DNA of 64,000 nt from CANMXU01 sp052030545 (GCF_052030545.1 NZ_JBPDIH010000001.1:62001-126000), one strand, 5' to 3'; shown: positions 8,458 through 17,367, counted from the first letter of the stretch. Notes: generated by a model not told the origin, from the letters alone. Made by a program: numbers and translations.

Positions 8458-9882
8458 TTAACCTGATGTTTTTATCAGGTTACGACACAATTGCCCGAGC
8501 ATTTTCAATGCCTCTAAACGACGGCCTGTACACGGATGGGCAAAACTTAAACGCAGAAAATTTGAGTATTGTTTCAGTGACGAAAATAGTCCGCCGGGTG
8601 TTATCACAATGCCTTGGGCTATGGCTTGATGATATAAGGCAAAGCTGTCAATTTTTTTGGGTAGCTCTATCCAAATGGCGAGGCCGCCGTCTGGTACCGT
8701 AAATCTTGTAGGAAACTGCCAGTGCTCTGCAATGGCATTTGTTAGTTGTAGGCGCTGTTTTAATAGTACTTGGCGATATTGGTGCAAATGACGTTCAAAA
8801 TGCCCTTCAGCTAAAAAGCTCGTAACGCCTTGTTGCATCGCTTGGCTAGTGGAAAGTTGATAAACCAACTTAGTGTGGGCAATCTTTTGGTAATGCTTAT
8901 TGGTAATTACCCAGCCAATACGTAAATCTCGCGATAAGGATTTTGAAAATGAGCTACAGAGAATAACATTGTCATTTTGGTCAAAGTGCTTAAGTGGTTC
9001 AATATTGCTGTGAAAGCCTAAGTCACCGTAAATATCATCTTCAATTAAGATGATATTTTTTTTAAGTGCTAAGGCAACAATTTTTTCTTTTTCATGTTTA
9101 GGTATCAAGGCACCTGTTGGCGTGGCAAAGTTGGCGGTTAACACACAGGCTTTTATTTGCCATTTTAATGTTGCTTGCGCTAACGTTTCAACGCTTAAGC
9201 CAGTGGTGAATGAGCTAGGCAATTCAACAACTTTTAGTTTGAGTTGCTGTAATAACTGTAAAACACCATAAAAAGCGGGGCTTTCAACGGCAACAATGTC
9301 GCCGGGTTTACAGCTGGCGGTTAACGCAAGAAACAAACTGTTTTGGCAACCTGAAGTAATGCATATTTGCTCAGCAGTAACCGTTAAACCGCGTTTTCGA
9401 TAATGTTTTGCGATTTGTTCGCGTAGTTTCACGTCGCCACTTGGTTCGCAATAATAAAGCGCATTGTGCTGAGGCTTTTGCCGCAAAGCACGACTGATAT
9501 GGCGATTAAGTAACAATAAACTTTGACTGGCATGGCTGCTGCTTTCCCGGTTTGGCGCAATGTCAAACGCGGCACTTCGCTGCATAATTTCATAAAATAT
9601 CTCTGGCATATCAACAAGTTTAGGTTTATTGAGTTTTTGAGATAGATGAGTTTGCTGCGCTGTATTCTTGTTGGCTGAAACATAATAGCCAGACTTGGGT
9701 TTTACAAAAATAAGATCACGTGCTTCTAAATTATGTAATGCTTTTTGTACCGATATTTTTGAGACATTATGCTGGCGAGCTAACTCACGAATTGATGGTA
9801 GCTTTTCGTTGGCTTGCCAAACTTTTTCATCAATTTTTGCCTGTAAATGGTTGGCGAGTTGCTGATACTTAAATTGTCTCAT
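8458..9882 (-). CDS. MocR-type transcriptional regulator: GntR DNA-binding domain fused to aminotransferase-like domain
   Basis: A 474-residue protein. Residues 1-65 are a GntR winged helix-turn-helix (KLPSIRELARQHNVSKISVQKAL). From about residue 110 it has a fold-type I aminotransferase domain with the PLP-binding lysine motif SSFSKSLSRDLRIGW and an EDDIYGD aspartate motif. Full-length MocR/PdxR family. The effector is probably PLP or an amino compound. It is divergent from ccoG; two spaced direct repeats in the shared intergenic region (9915-9949) are the likely operator. The target genes cannot be deduced; ccoG is only a positional candidate. The 3' end carries an AACCTGAT/ATCAGGTT hairpin across the last codons. 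Confidence 0.92.
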   Translation of the reverse strand: MRQFKYQQLANHLQAKIDEKVWQANEKLPSIRELARQHNVSKISVQKALHNLEARDLIFVKPKSGYYVSANKNTAQQTHLSQKLNKPKLVDMPEIFYEIMQRSAAFDIAPNRESSSHASQSLLLLNRHISRALRQKPQHNALYYCEPSGDVKLREQIAKHYRKRGLTVTAEQICITSGCQNSLFLALTASCKPGDIVAVESPAFYGVLQLLQQLKLKVVELPSSFTTGLSVETLAQATLKWQIKACVLTANFATPTGALIPKHEKEKIVALALKKNIILIEDDIYGDLGFHSNIEPLKHFDQNDNVILCSSFSKSLSRDLRIGWVITNKHYQKIAHTKLVYQLSTSQAMQQGVTSFLAEGHFERHLHQYRQVLLKQRLQLTNAIAEHWQFPTRFTVPDGGLAIWIELPKKIDSFALYHQAIAQGIVITPGGLFSSLKQYSNFLRLSFAHPCTGRRLEALKMLGQLCRNLIKTSG

Positions 9883-9914
9883 GGTCAGGCTGCACTATTT
9901 TAAAGAATTTAATC

Positions 9915-9949
9915 TGTACCTATTATAGTTTATTTATTTGTATCTATTA
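9915..9949. promoter_or_regulatory. Direct-repeat operator candidate for the MocR-type regulator
   Basis: TGTACCTATTA (9915-9925) and TGTATCTATTA (9939-9949) match at 10 of 11 positions and start 24 bp apart, a little over two helix turns, on the same face of DNA. MocR proteins such as PdxR, GabR and TauR bind direct repeats of this kind between divergent genes. The assignment is inferred from the repeat pattern and position. Confidence 0.45.
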
Positions 9950-10003
9950 ATAACAGATTGGATCTTTACACTTAGCTCCGTAATTATTTAGCGGAGAGAT
10001 GAG

Positions 10004-11377
10004 ATGAAACCTGCCTTTTTATCAAAAGATAACTTGATAGTGAAAGTGCCTGTTGCAGAAGATAAAATATATATTCGTGAACAAAATGGCCACTTTCAAC
10101 GTATTCGACGAGTATTATCATTTGTGCTCATTGCGTTATTTATTGGTCTGCCATTCGTTAAATATCGAGGCGCCCAAGCGGTATTTTTTGATTTAAGCCA
10201 GCAACAATTTCACCTGTTTTCGTTAACCTTATTTCCACAAGACCTGGTTATTTTATCTTTGGTTTTTATTCTGGCGGCGTTTTTATTGTTGTACGTGACT
10301 AAGTTTTATGGACGTGTATGGTGCGGTTTTACTTGCCCGCAGACGGTTTGGATGTTGATGTTCAACTGGGTTGAGCGCAGAGTTGAAGGCTCTCATAATC
10401 AAAGCCGCAGCTTAGATAAGCAAGCGATGAGCACCGAGAAAGTTGTTAAGAAAGTCATAAAACATACCATTTGGCTGGTTTTGTCGTTAATAACCTCATT
10501 AGTGTTTATTTCGTATTTTGTCACTGTTGAGCAGTTATACCTCCCGTTTTTTAGCTTTAGTGTCTCGTCACTGGTGTTTTATTGGGTGCTATTTTTTGCC
10601 TTGTGCACGTATGTGAATGGCGGCTGGATCAGAGAAAAAATGTGTTTGCATATGTGTCCTTATGCACGTATTCAATCGGCTATGTTTGATCAAACAACCA
10701 AACTGGTTAGCTATGATGCCACACGTGGTGAAGGCCGAGGCATGAGAAAGCGCAATCAAGAAAAACCAGCCGATATGGGCGATTGTGTTGATTGTAATTT
10801 GTGTGTGCAAGTTTGCCCGGTTGGTATTGATATAAGAGATGGTTTGCAATATGAATGTATAAACTGTGCGCTGTGTATTGATGCTTGCGATATGACCATG
10901 ACGCAATTTAATTATGATAAAGGCTTAATTACCTTTCAAAGTGAACAAGCAACACAAAAAGGGTGGCAGCGTCATATTGGCTACGGCAGCTGTGTAACGA
11001 TAACCTTAGTGGCGATGTTAATTTGGGCGATGAGTTGGCAGAGTTTCGACGTTAATATTATTCGAGACCGACAAGCGTTATATCGCATTAATCAATCAGG
11101 TGATGTCGAAAATAGCTATGTCTTTAAAATTCGCAATAAATCTCAGCTTACTAATTCATACCAGATTAAATTAACTGGCTTAGCGGGGGCTAAAATTATT
11201 GGCAATAGCGAGTTTGATATTATGCCAGGGGAGTTAACAACGCATACGCTTGCGGTAACCACAGATGTTGAGCTTTTAAACAATCGCGACGACATTCAAT
11301 TTACCATAACGGAATTAAATAAGCGTAATGAGATAGTTAAAACCAGCGCCTTTTATAGTGGTGCCGGCGCTTGGTAG
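10004..11377 (+). CDS. ccoG: Cytochrome cbb3 oxidase accessory protein CcoG (polyferredoxin, copper reductase)
   Basis: A 457-residue membrane protein. Several transmembrane segments flank a GRVWCGFTCPQTVWM motif (about residue 103). A loop with CLHMCPYARIQSAMFD follows, then two [4Fe-4S] clusters (CVDCNLCVQVCPVG and CINCALCIDACD). The C-terminal domain is immunoglobulin-like and periplasmic. CcoG/FixG/RdxA is needed for cbb3 oxidase maturation; work on Rhodobacter CcoG indicates reduction of Cu(II) for copper chaperones. No ccoNOPQ, ccoH, ccoI or ccoS lie nearby, so the gene is detached from its usual cluster. GGAGAGATGAG provides the ribosome binding site. Confidence 0.95.
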   Translation: MKPAFLSKDNLIVKVPVAEDKIYIREQNGHFQRIRRVLSFVLIALFIGLPFVKYRGAQAVFFDLSQQQFHLFSLTLFPQDLVILSLVFILAAFLLLYVTKFYGRVWCGFTCPQTVWMLMFNWVERRVEGSHNQSRSLDKQAMSTEKVVKKVIKHTIWLVLSLITSLVFISYFVTVEQLYLPFFSFSVSSLVFYWVLFFALCTYVNGGWIREKMCLHMCPYARIQSAMFDQTTKLVSYDATRGEGRGMRKRNQEKPADMGDCVDCNLCVQVCPVGIDIRDGLQYECINCALCIDACDMTMTQFNYDKGLITFQSEQATQKGWQRHIGYGSCVTITLVAMLIWAMSWQSFDVNIIRDRQALYRINQSGDVENSYVFKIRNKSQLTNSYQIKLTGLAGAKIIGNSEFDIMPGELTTHTLAVTTDVELLNNRDDIQFTITELNKRNEIVKTSAFYSGAGAW

Positions 11378-11437
11378 CTTTTTACTTGCTACTTAATTAG
11401 CTAACAATTATTCACTTAACAATTACTCAGATATTAA

Positions 11438-12106
11438 TTATTCAATGAGTTTATTTGCAAGCTCAGTTAAATGTTCAATTTCAGCCGTTGGCGTAAGCTC
11501 CCACGGGTCAAATACCGCATGGGTTGTTCGCTTCACCCATGCCGCATTTAACTGACTATCAAGTGCGCCAATGACATCAAATGGGTTACTGGAAATTAGC
11601 CAAGTATTCATCGGAGTTGATCCCGCCCGTGTCAGTAAATGTTGATAACAAGCGGGATTGGGCTTAAAGGTTTGAATCTCGTCGGTGCTGATAATATCGA
11701 TAAAATGATGTTTGAGCCCAGCCGAGTTTAACAAGGTATCAACTGCCTCAGCGCTGCCATTTGAAAAGGCATAAAGTTGATGGGTTTTGCCAAGTGTTTT
11801 TAGTGCCGGTTCAACATCAGAAAAACTCGGCAGTGTTTGATAGGCTTTTAACAAGGTGTGTTTTTGCTGTTGGGTTAACGAAACTTTTAAATAGTCAGCG
11901 GTAAAATCAAGCGCTTGGCTTGTGCAAACGCTAAAGTTTTGATAACGCTGCATTAAGCCACGGCGAAATGAATACTCAAGCTGTTTATTGCGCCATGTGT
12001 TAGAAAACAGCAAAGCTTTATCTGCCACCATATCTTGCAGTAGGGTTAATACACCATGGGTATTAATTAATGTGCCGTAAACATCAAATGCTAAAGTTTT
12101 GCTCAT
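11438..12106 (-). CDS. Haloacid dehalogenase type II (HAD superfamily)
   Basis: A 222-residue HAD hydrolase. The nucleophile motif is FDVYGTL (Asp8); the second motif is YAFSNGSAEA; the conserved Lys lies in TFKPNPACYQHLL; the late motif is ISSNPFDVIGA. DVYGT and SSNxxDxxGA are typical of L-2-haloacid dehalogenases, which replace a halogen on C2 with hydroxyl. The first residue after the S-S-N segment differs from the common Trp/Ala, so the substrate could be something else. 26 nt downstream of the alpha/beta hydrolase gene on the same strand, so probably cotranscribed. Confidence 0.85.
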   Translation of the reverse strand: MSKTLAFDVYGTLINTHGVLTLLQDMVADKALLFSNTWRNKQLEYSFRRGLMQRYQNFSVCTSQALDFTADYLKVSLTQQQKHTLLKAYQTLPSFSDVEPALKTLGKTHQLYAFSNGSAEAVDTLLNSAGLKHHFIDIISTDEIQTFKPNPACYQHLLTRAGSTPMNTWLISSNPFDVIGALDSQLNAAWVKRTTHAVFDPWELTPTAEIEHLTELANKLIE

Positions 12107-12132
12107 TGTTGCCTCGTGAGTAAAATGGGGGA

Positions 12133-12999
12133 TTAAGAGTGCTTTTCTAACCAGTTAAGCGCTAATGGCCATAATATTTTTGCTTTTTTACTAAAAAATT
12201 TCATGTGACCTATTTCCTTTAAATGATAATCGGCCAAATTTAGCGTCAATGTTTGTGCTTCAAATTTTGGAAATACTGAGAGCATATCGGCAACATTTTT
12301 ATTATTGGCAATAAAGTCATCATCGGCGTTAACCCAATAAGAAGGAAGTGATAATTCATCGTAATAATGCTGGAACACAGTTTTACCAAAGGCGGTTTGT
12401 ACATAACCTTGATTGTTACACCAATGCCGCCATTGTTTGGCAACGTTTTTAGGTAATGGCTCGCCCATGCCAACCCACTGCGACTTGGTATAGCCAAAAA
12501 GTGCGTTACTGACGGGAATAAAAACGTTCATGAAAAAATGCGCTTTTAGCTTGTCTTTTGTTTTCATATTTTTTAATTGCCCAGAAGAGCAAGCATAATT
12601 AAAAATAGAGCTTAGTTCATGCGCATTATGCATCAAGCCAATGAGTTGCCCACCAGCGCTATGACCCACTAAATGATATTTAGCATTAGGAAATGAGAAT
12701 TTAAGTTGTTCAAATACCGCAGGCATATCTTTTTCACCCCAGCACTGTAATGTGATTTTGCTATGGTGAATGTTTCCATTTAATGAGCCGCCTATACCGC
12801 GATTATCAAACGTAATAACGCCATAGCCATTTTCAGCAAGATACGAAGCAAAATTTGCATAAAATTCTTTTTTTATTCCCGTTGCAGGACCAATAAGTAT
12901 CGCACCTTTTAATGTACCGCTTGGTTGATATTCATTTGCTGATAATGTCTGACCATCTGAACAGGTGATGGTGATACTGTTAGCACTTGCTGATGTCAT
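12133..12999 (-). CDS. Alpha/beta hydrolase
   Basis: A 288-residue cytoplasmic alpha/beta hydrolase with the nucleophile elbow GHSAGG (about residue 112), an oxyanion segment near IGPATGIKKEFY and a putative acid/His pair (NADDDFI and GHMKFF). It resembles the serine aminopeptidase S33/YheT-like group of unassigned esterases. No signal peptide. First gene of a likely pair with the HAD dehalogenase. Substrate unknown. Confidence 0.85.
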   Translation of the reverse strand: MTSASANSITITCSDGQTLSANEYQPSGTLKGAILIGPATGIKKEFYANFASYLAENGYGVITFDNRGIGGSLNGNIHHSKITLQCWGEKDMPAVFEQLKFSFPNAKYHLVGHSAGGQLIGLMHNAHELSSIFNYACSSGQLKNMKTKDKLKAHFFMNVFIPVSNALFGYTKSQWVGMGEPLPKNVAKQWRHWCNNQGYVQTAFGKTVFQHYYDELSLPSYWVNADDDFIANNKNVADMLSVFPKFEAQTLTLNLADYHLKEIGHMKFFSKKAKILWPLALNWLEKHS

Positions 13000-13109
13000 G
13001 AGGTGTTAACTATTAAAATTATAATTAACGGTTAACATACGGCTTTTTAAATAGTAGAGCAACTTAATGCGCTGTGATAAGTGAAGGCTAAATTGATTAA
13101 GAAAGTGAC

Positions 13110-13448
13110 TTAGTGAGTACTCAGCGTTGGAATTCGCATTGCTTCTCTGATTAATAATTTTTGCGCCTCTTCAGGCGTTACGGAATAAAATTCGTTAGTA
13201 TATTTTTGCAGAGCTAAATACGATTGCAATTTATCGTTTACTGATACTGCATTGAGGCAATTTAAAGTGAAATACAATGAATATTGTCCGGGTGTTCTTT
13301 CAGATAACAAGCTCGCAAGGGCTAAAGGATCTTCGCTGGTACAGCCTATTCTAATCACATCAGAAAAAAAGGAGTGTGTCATGACATAGACATTGCCTAA
13401 TGTTGAGTTTAATTTAATACTTTGCCTTTCCCTGTGCTGATATTCCAT
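13110..13448 (-). CDS. Small GIY-YIG/T5orf172-like protein
   Basis: A 112-residue protein containing a GIY-YIG-type core: GNVYVMTHSFFSDVIRIGCT, then a basic/aliphatic helix and the late EFYSVTPEEAQKLL segment. The first Tyr-rich strand reads VYVM and the second IRIG. This is close to the T5orf172/MUG113 branch rather than UvrC-type nucleases. It may bind or cut DNA, but catalytic competence cannot be judged. Stands alone between the hydrolase pair and a divergent binding-protein gene. Confidence 0.65.
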   Translation of the reverse strand: MEYQHRERQSIKLNSTLGNVYVMTHSFFSDVIRIGCTSEDPLALASLLSERTPGQYSLYFTLNCLNAVSVNDKLQSYLALQKYTNEFYSVTPEEAQKLLIREAMRIPTLSTH

Positions 13449-13529
13449 TGAGCATTATTCCCTGCGGGCATTTCTTTTTAGTATTATGCATTTTTTTGAA
13501 AACACAAGTCTATAATAATATAAACATTA

Positions 13530-14489
13530 ATGATTGTAGGACAACTTCGAATGCGTTGCTGGTTAATTATTATTGCCTTGATAATGTTTGATGTTCAAGC
13601 CAAGAGTGTTGCCGACTCAACGATTGTTTTGCCGTTTAATGGCTGGGTGAGTCAGCGCATATTAACTAAAATTGTTGGTAATAAAATTTCGGAACTTGGC
13701 TACAAGGTTGAATACTTGCCGATAAATTCAATTGACCAAATTGGCGCATTGCGAACCGGCTTGGTACATCTGCAAATTGAAACTTGGCAAAATGAAGGCG
13801 ACGGTAACATCCAAATTGCGATTGATAAGGGACTTATTGAAGATCTGGGAACCCATAGTGCAATAGGAAGGGAAGAGTGGTGGTATCCAAAATTCGTCGA
13901 AAAATTATGCCCTGGTTTGCCTAATTGGCAAGCCTTAAATGCGTGTGCCGAAATTTTTAGCAACCAAACAGAGCCAACTAAAGGCGTGTTTTATACGGGC
14001 CCTTGGAACCATAGAGACCCCGAGCTTGTGCGATCACTTGATTTAAACTTTTCACTGGTGCGCTTAAAAAATGAACGGGAGTTGTGGGAAAAATTCATCG
14101 CATCGTTAAATAAAAAGCAACCTATCGTTATGCTTAATTGGACACCGAGCTGGATTTTTCAACACTTTGATGGCAGCTTTGTAGAATTTCCACCGTTTGA
14201 AGAAGCTTGCAAAACTTCACCCCGTTGGGGCATAAACAAAACCATGACACATGACTGCGGCAACCCAAGAGCAACCAAAATAAAAAAAGTCGCGTGGCCA
14301 GGGCTTAAGAATAACTTTCCTTGTATTTATCAGTTAATTCAACGGGTAAACTTTACATCCGCTATGATTGCCGAAGCTACTCTTTTATATGGGGTAAATA
14401 AAAGAACCGAACAACAGGCGATAGATTTTTGGATGAAGGAGTTTTCCGCCCAAAGTAGTGACTGGCTTGAGTATCAATGTGAATCATAA
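13530..14489 (+). CDS. Glycine-betaine/proline-type ABC substrate-binding protein (ProX/OpuAC fold), orphan
   Basis: A 319-residue periplasmic protein with a signal peptide (hydrophobic LIIIALIMFDVQA) and an OpuAC-like mature domain. Features include LPFNGWVSQR at the first strand, GLVHLQIETWQ, and WTPSWIFQHFDG in the second lobe. These aromatic residues match the ligand cages for quaternary amines in ProX-type proteins. No ATPase or permease gene is adjacent, so it either serves a transporter encoded elsewhere or has a sensing role. Preferred start: ATG 13530, although ATG 13551 (MRCWLII) gives a more conventional signal peptide. Confidence 0.82.
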   Translation: MIVGQLRMRCWLIIIALIMFDVQAKSVADSTIVLPFNGWVSQRILTKIVGNKISELGYKVEYLPINSIDQIGALRTGLVHLQIETWQNEGDGNIQIAIDKGLIEDLGTHSAIGREEWWYPKFVEKLCPGLPNWQALNACAEIFSNQTEPTKGVFYTGPWNHRDPELVRSLDLNFSLVRLKNERELWEKFIASLNKKQPIVMLNWTPSWIFQHFDGSFVEFPPFEEACKTSPRWGINKTMTHDCGNPRATKIKKVAWPGLKNNFPCIYQLIQRVNFTSAMIAEATLLYGVNKRTEQQAIDFWMKEFSAQSSDWLEYQCES

Positions 14490-14600
14490 TCTTTTGGTTC
14501 TATTGGTATTTATAGAGTTACTTTTATAACGCTCTCCCTAAATTGTGTTTTTGACGTAGCATATCTATTTTCCTGAAGTGACATGTTTTCAGTGACTATA

Positions 14601-14638
14601 TTGACATATTTTACCGATCGGTATAGTTTACCGTAAAT
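14601..14638 (+). promoter_or_regulatory. Promoter with perfect 12-bp palindromic operator ahead of the GST gene
   Basis: TTGACA (14601-14606) is followed after 15 bp by TATAGT (14622-14627). The perfect palindrome TACCGATCGGTA (14612-14623) sits between them. A second smaller inverted repeat, TTTACcGTAAA, follows at 14628-14638. Palindromes with ACCG/CGGT arms are typical operators of TetR/AcrR-family repressors. No such regulator is encoded nearby, so the binder is inferred. Confidence 0.45.
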
Positions 14639-14670
14639 GCTTTGTTAAAATTAACTAGACTGGAAATATC

Positions 14671-15339
14671 ATGATTGATCTTTATACTGCGGCTACACCA
14701 AACGGATATAAGATATCTATTGCGTTAGAAGAAATGGGCTTGGAATATCAAGTACACCATTTAGATTTATCAGCATTAGACCAGAAAAAGCCTGAGTTTC
14801 TAGCAATCAATCCAAATGGTCGAATTCCAGCCATAATTGACCGAGATAATGATGATTTTGTTGTCTTTGAATCTGGTGCTATTTTGATGTACCTGGCCGA
14901 AAAAACAGGACGATTTATACCGAGTGATCCTAAAAAATATTCGCAAGTTATTCAGTGGCTGATGTTTCAAATTGGTGGTGTTGGCCCAATGATGGGGCAG
15001 GCCAATGTTTTTTTTCGATACTTCCCTGAAAAAATCCCTGCGGCAATCGAGCGTTATCAAAAAGAAGGCCGTCGCCTTTTTGAGGTCATGAATAACCAAT
15101 TAAGTACTCATCAATATTTAGCTGGTGATGAATACTCTATTGCGGATATGTCGACATGGCCTTGGGTGCGTATACATGAATGGAGTGGTGTTGATATTCA
15201 AGGCTTAGTGCACTTACAACGTTGGTTAGATGAATTGGCCGAGCGACCTGCTTGTCAAAAAGGTATTGTTACACCACCTCCAGCGGATATTTCAGATCAA
15301 GAGCGTGCCGAGCAAATTAAAAAAATGCTCTCTAAATAG
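14671..15339 (+). CDS. Glutathione S-transferase family protein (YfcG/YghU-like)
   Basis: A 222-residue GST. The N-terminal thioredoxin-like domain begins IDLYTAATPNGYKISIALEE, with Thr/Asn near the active site as in Nu-class bacterial GSTs such as YfcG. It continues with NPNGRIPAIID (cis-Pro) and FESGAILMYLAEKTG (the ES glutathione-binding motif). The helical C domain contains GGVGPMMGQANVFFRYFPE and DEYSIADMSTWPW. Nu-class enzymes act mainly as disulfide reductases. Single gene, possibly repressor-controlled through the palindrome upstream. Confidence 0.9.
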   Translation: MIDLYTAATPNGYKISIALEEMGLEYQVHHLDLSALDQKKPEFLAINPNGRIPAIIDRDNDDFVVFESGAILMYLAEKTGRFIPSDPKKYSQVIQWLMFQIGGVGPMMGQANVFFRYFPEKIPAAIERYQKEGRRLFEVMNNQLSTHQYLAGDEYSIADMSTWPWVRIHEWSGVDIQGLVHLQRWLDELAERPACQKGIVTPPPADISDQERAEQIKKMLSK

Positions 15340-15507
15340 TCAATGCTAGATAACGAATCGCTGAAACTAGAAATGTACCTTATGTAAATTTGAGTACTAA
15401 TTTTATTGGCACGATTAACTAAAAATTACCGGTTTGTTTTAGCTATAAGACGAGCATACTGTTAACATAGCGCCCTATTTTTTTAGTTGTTAGCTTGAGG
15501 TTATTTC

Positions 15508-15840
15508 GTGTCAAAATTCTTTTTTAAAGGTACTCCCGATGTTATGGGCAAGTACGGCAAAAGTGGTTATAACCCTAAACCTAATGTGAAAGCTGGTAGT
15601 AAAGCTAACCCATTGTCTTTACTTGTTCAAAATAAGCAGCGACAAGATGAAATTCAAACCATTTTAGATGAGCATAGCTTGTTTGCCGTCATTGAAATTA
15701 GTGCCGCTGATGAAGAAAATATTACGGAATTAGAAACCGTTTTGAATAAACCGACGACACAGCGATTTGAAAAAGTACCAGAAAGAAATGCGCCTTGCCT
15801 ATGTGGTAGTGGCAAAAAATATAAAAAATGCTGCGGTTAG
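15508..15840 (+). CDS. SEC-C/SWIM metal-binding motif protein, PBPRA1643 family
   Basis: A 110-residue protein ending in a SEC-C zinc motif: APCLCGSGKKYKKCCG, with CXC...CC ligands as in the SecA C terminus. The N-terminal part starts KFFFKGTPDVMGKYGKSGYN, a signature of the small PBPRA1643 family common in marine gammaproteobacteria. GTG start. The role is unknown. Followed after 77 nt by the DEAD-box helicase gene. Confidence 0.85.
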   Translation: MSKFFFKGTPDVMGKYGKSGYNPKPNVKAGSKANPLSLLVQNKQRQDEIQTILDEHSLFAVIEISAADEENITELETVLNKPTTQRFEKVPERNAPCLCGSGKKYKKCCG

Positions 15841-15917
15841 CAAATTACATTTTAAACGTTAACTCATTCAAGTCGGTTAAGGTTTTTGCATAACGTCTTT
15901 ATTATTCTGAGAAATAT

Positions 15918-17108
15918 ATGTCATTTTCTAATCTAGGTTTATCAACCCCCATTGTTGAAGCTGTTACTGGGCTTGGCTATGCTCAGCCAACCGATATTCA
16001 AACTCAAGCAATCCCCGAAATTTTAAGTGGCAAAGATATTATCGCTGCCGCGCAAACAGGTACAGGTAAAACGGCAAGTTTTGTCTTGCCTATGCTTGAG
16101 AAGCTCACAACGACCAATAAACTACGTGGTAAACGTATTCGTGCACTTGTTTTAGTGCCGACAAGAGAGCTTGCCATTCAGGTCGAGAGTAACATTAAAC
16201 GTTATAGTGAAAACCTTGAGTTAAGTTCAATGGCAATGTATGGCGGCACAGAAATAGAACCGCAAAAACAGCAGCTTATTTGGGGTGTTGATATTTTAGT
16301 GGCTACGCCTGGGCGTTTGTTAGATATGGCTCATCAGCGTGCACTGCATTTTGACGTCTTAGAGTTTTTAGTGCTTGATGAAGCTGACCGTATGCTAGAT
16401 ATGGGCTTTATTGATGATATTAATAAAATTATTGAACGTTTACCTGTTAAGCGGCAGAACTTATTATTTTCTGCGACAATTTCAGCTGATGTACGTGCAT
16501 TAGCTAAACGTACTATTGACCCTAATGCTTGTGAAATTTCAACGGTGTCAAAACAGTCATCCAAACCGCAAATAAAGCAATGGTTGGTAACGGTTGATAA
16601 AAGTAACAAGTCGGCATTATTAAGCCATTTAATCAAAGAGCAGCAATGGCAACAAGCGCTTATCTTTATTGAAACAAAACACGGCGCAGCTAAATTAGTC
16701 AGTCAACTAGCCAAACGCGATATTAGCGCCGAGTCTATTCATAGTGGGCGCACACAAGCGGTGAGAGAGCAAATTTTAGCTGACTTTAAGTCAGGTAAAA
16801 TTCAATTTTTAGTCGCAACAGGTATTGCTGCCCGCGGTATTGATATTGGTGAGTTGTCGTTAGTGATCAACTATGATTTACCTGATAAAGCCGATGATTA
16901 TATTCATAGGATCGGCCGTACAGGGCGAGCAGGCGCAGCGGGAGAAGCGGTTTCTTTAGTTGCGAAAGATAATTTTCGTAACCTTTGTGCAATTGAAAGT
17001 AGACTTGGGCATGTAATTGAAAGAAAGGCTTTCGAAGGCTTTGACGTTAAAAAGGTCGTGCCGGTGTCAATATTAAATTACGTACCTAAAAATAAGCGCG
17101 TTAACTAA
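15918..17108 (+). CDS. DEAD-box RNA helicase (RhlE-like)
   Basis: A 396-residue RNA helicase core with all motifs in order: Q motif (QPTDIQTQAIP), Walker A (AAQTGTGKTAS), PTRELAIQ, GGTEIEPQ, TPGRLLD, DEAD (VLDEADRMLDMGF), SAT, ARGIDIGE and HRIGRTGRAG. The C-terminal extension is very short (about 35 residues), without the long basic tail of RhlE/SrmB, so it is a compact version. It probably unwinds structured RNA in ribosome assembly or at low temperature. Its stop codon lies at the left edge of a degenerate inverted-repeat element. Confidence 0.93.
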   Translation: MSFSNLGLSTPIVEAVTGLGYAQPTDIQTQAIPEILSGKDIIAAAQTGTGKTASFVLPMLEKLTTTNKLRGKRIRALVLVPTRELAIQVESNIKRYSENLELSSMAMYGGTEIEPQKQQLIWGVDILVATPGRLLDMAHQRALHFDVLEFLVLDEADRMLDMGFIDDINKIIERLPVKRQNLLFSATISADVRALAKRTIDPNACEISTVSKQSSKPQIKQWLVTVDKSNKSALLSHLIKEQQWQQALIFIETKHGAAKLVSQLAKRDISAESIHSGRTQAVREQILADFKSGKIQFLVATGIAARGIDIGELSLVINYDLPDKADDYIHRIGRTGRAGAAGEAVSLVAKDNFRNLCAIESRLGHVIERKAFEGFDVKKVVPVSILNYVPKNKRVN

Positions 17109-17270
17109 GGGTTGTTGAACTTTCGAGGTTGAACCCAAAGGGCAGCGTTTCTAGGCATTTATACTTCATTATTGCACTTTCATGTGGAATAACCACATAG
17201 CAATCGCAATGCTTGGTCTAAATACCGATAAACTGCTGCAAAAATAAACACGAAAGGTCAACAGCCCCTA
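17106..17270. repeat. Degenerate copy (type B) of inverted-repeat element family
   Basis: The left end (TAAGGGTTGTTGAACTTTCG) and the right end (CGAAAGGTCAACAGCCCCTA) are imperfect inverted repeats of about 25 bp. The interior shares TGTGGAAnAACCACA and CTGCTGCAAAAATA with the larger copies at 25111, 41427 and 54888. No ORF. It begins in the stop codon of the helicase gene. Non-coding, MITE-like. Confidence 0.7.
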
Positions 17271-17367
17271 AATCGTTTTATCTTTTCATTAAAATACTTA
17301 GCAAGGTATTTATCTTTTGTTTATTTTGTAATACTTAAGATCACTTTTTATTAGGTCTTAAATTCAA

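Noticed and set aside
8459..8481. Terminator for the MocR-type gene
   Set aside because: AACCTGAT/ATCAGGTT hairpin is real but lies in the last codons and has no T-run, so it is mentioned only under the gene.
9883..10003. FNR box for ccoG
   Set aside because: ccoG is often FNR-controlled, but no TTGAT-N4-ATCAA site is present here.
10589..10906. Minus-strand 105-aa ORF inside ccoG
   Set aside because: Fully antisense to conserved Fe-S coding sequence; no start signals.
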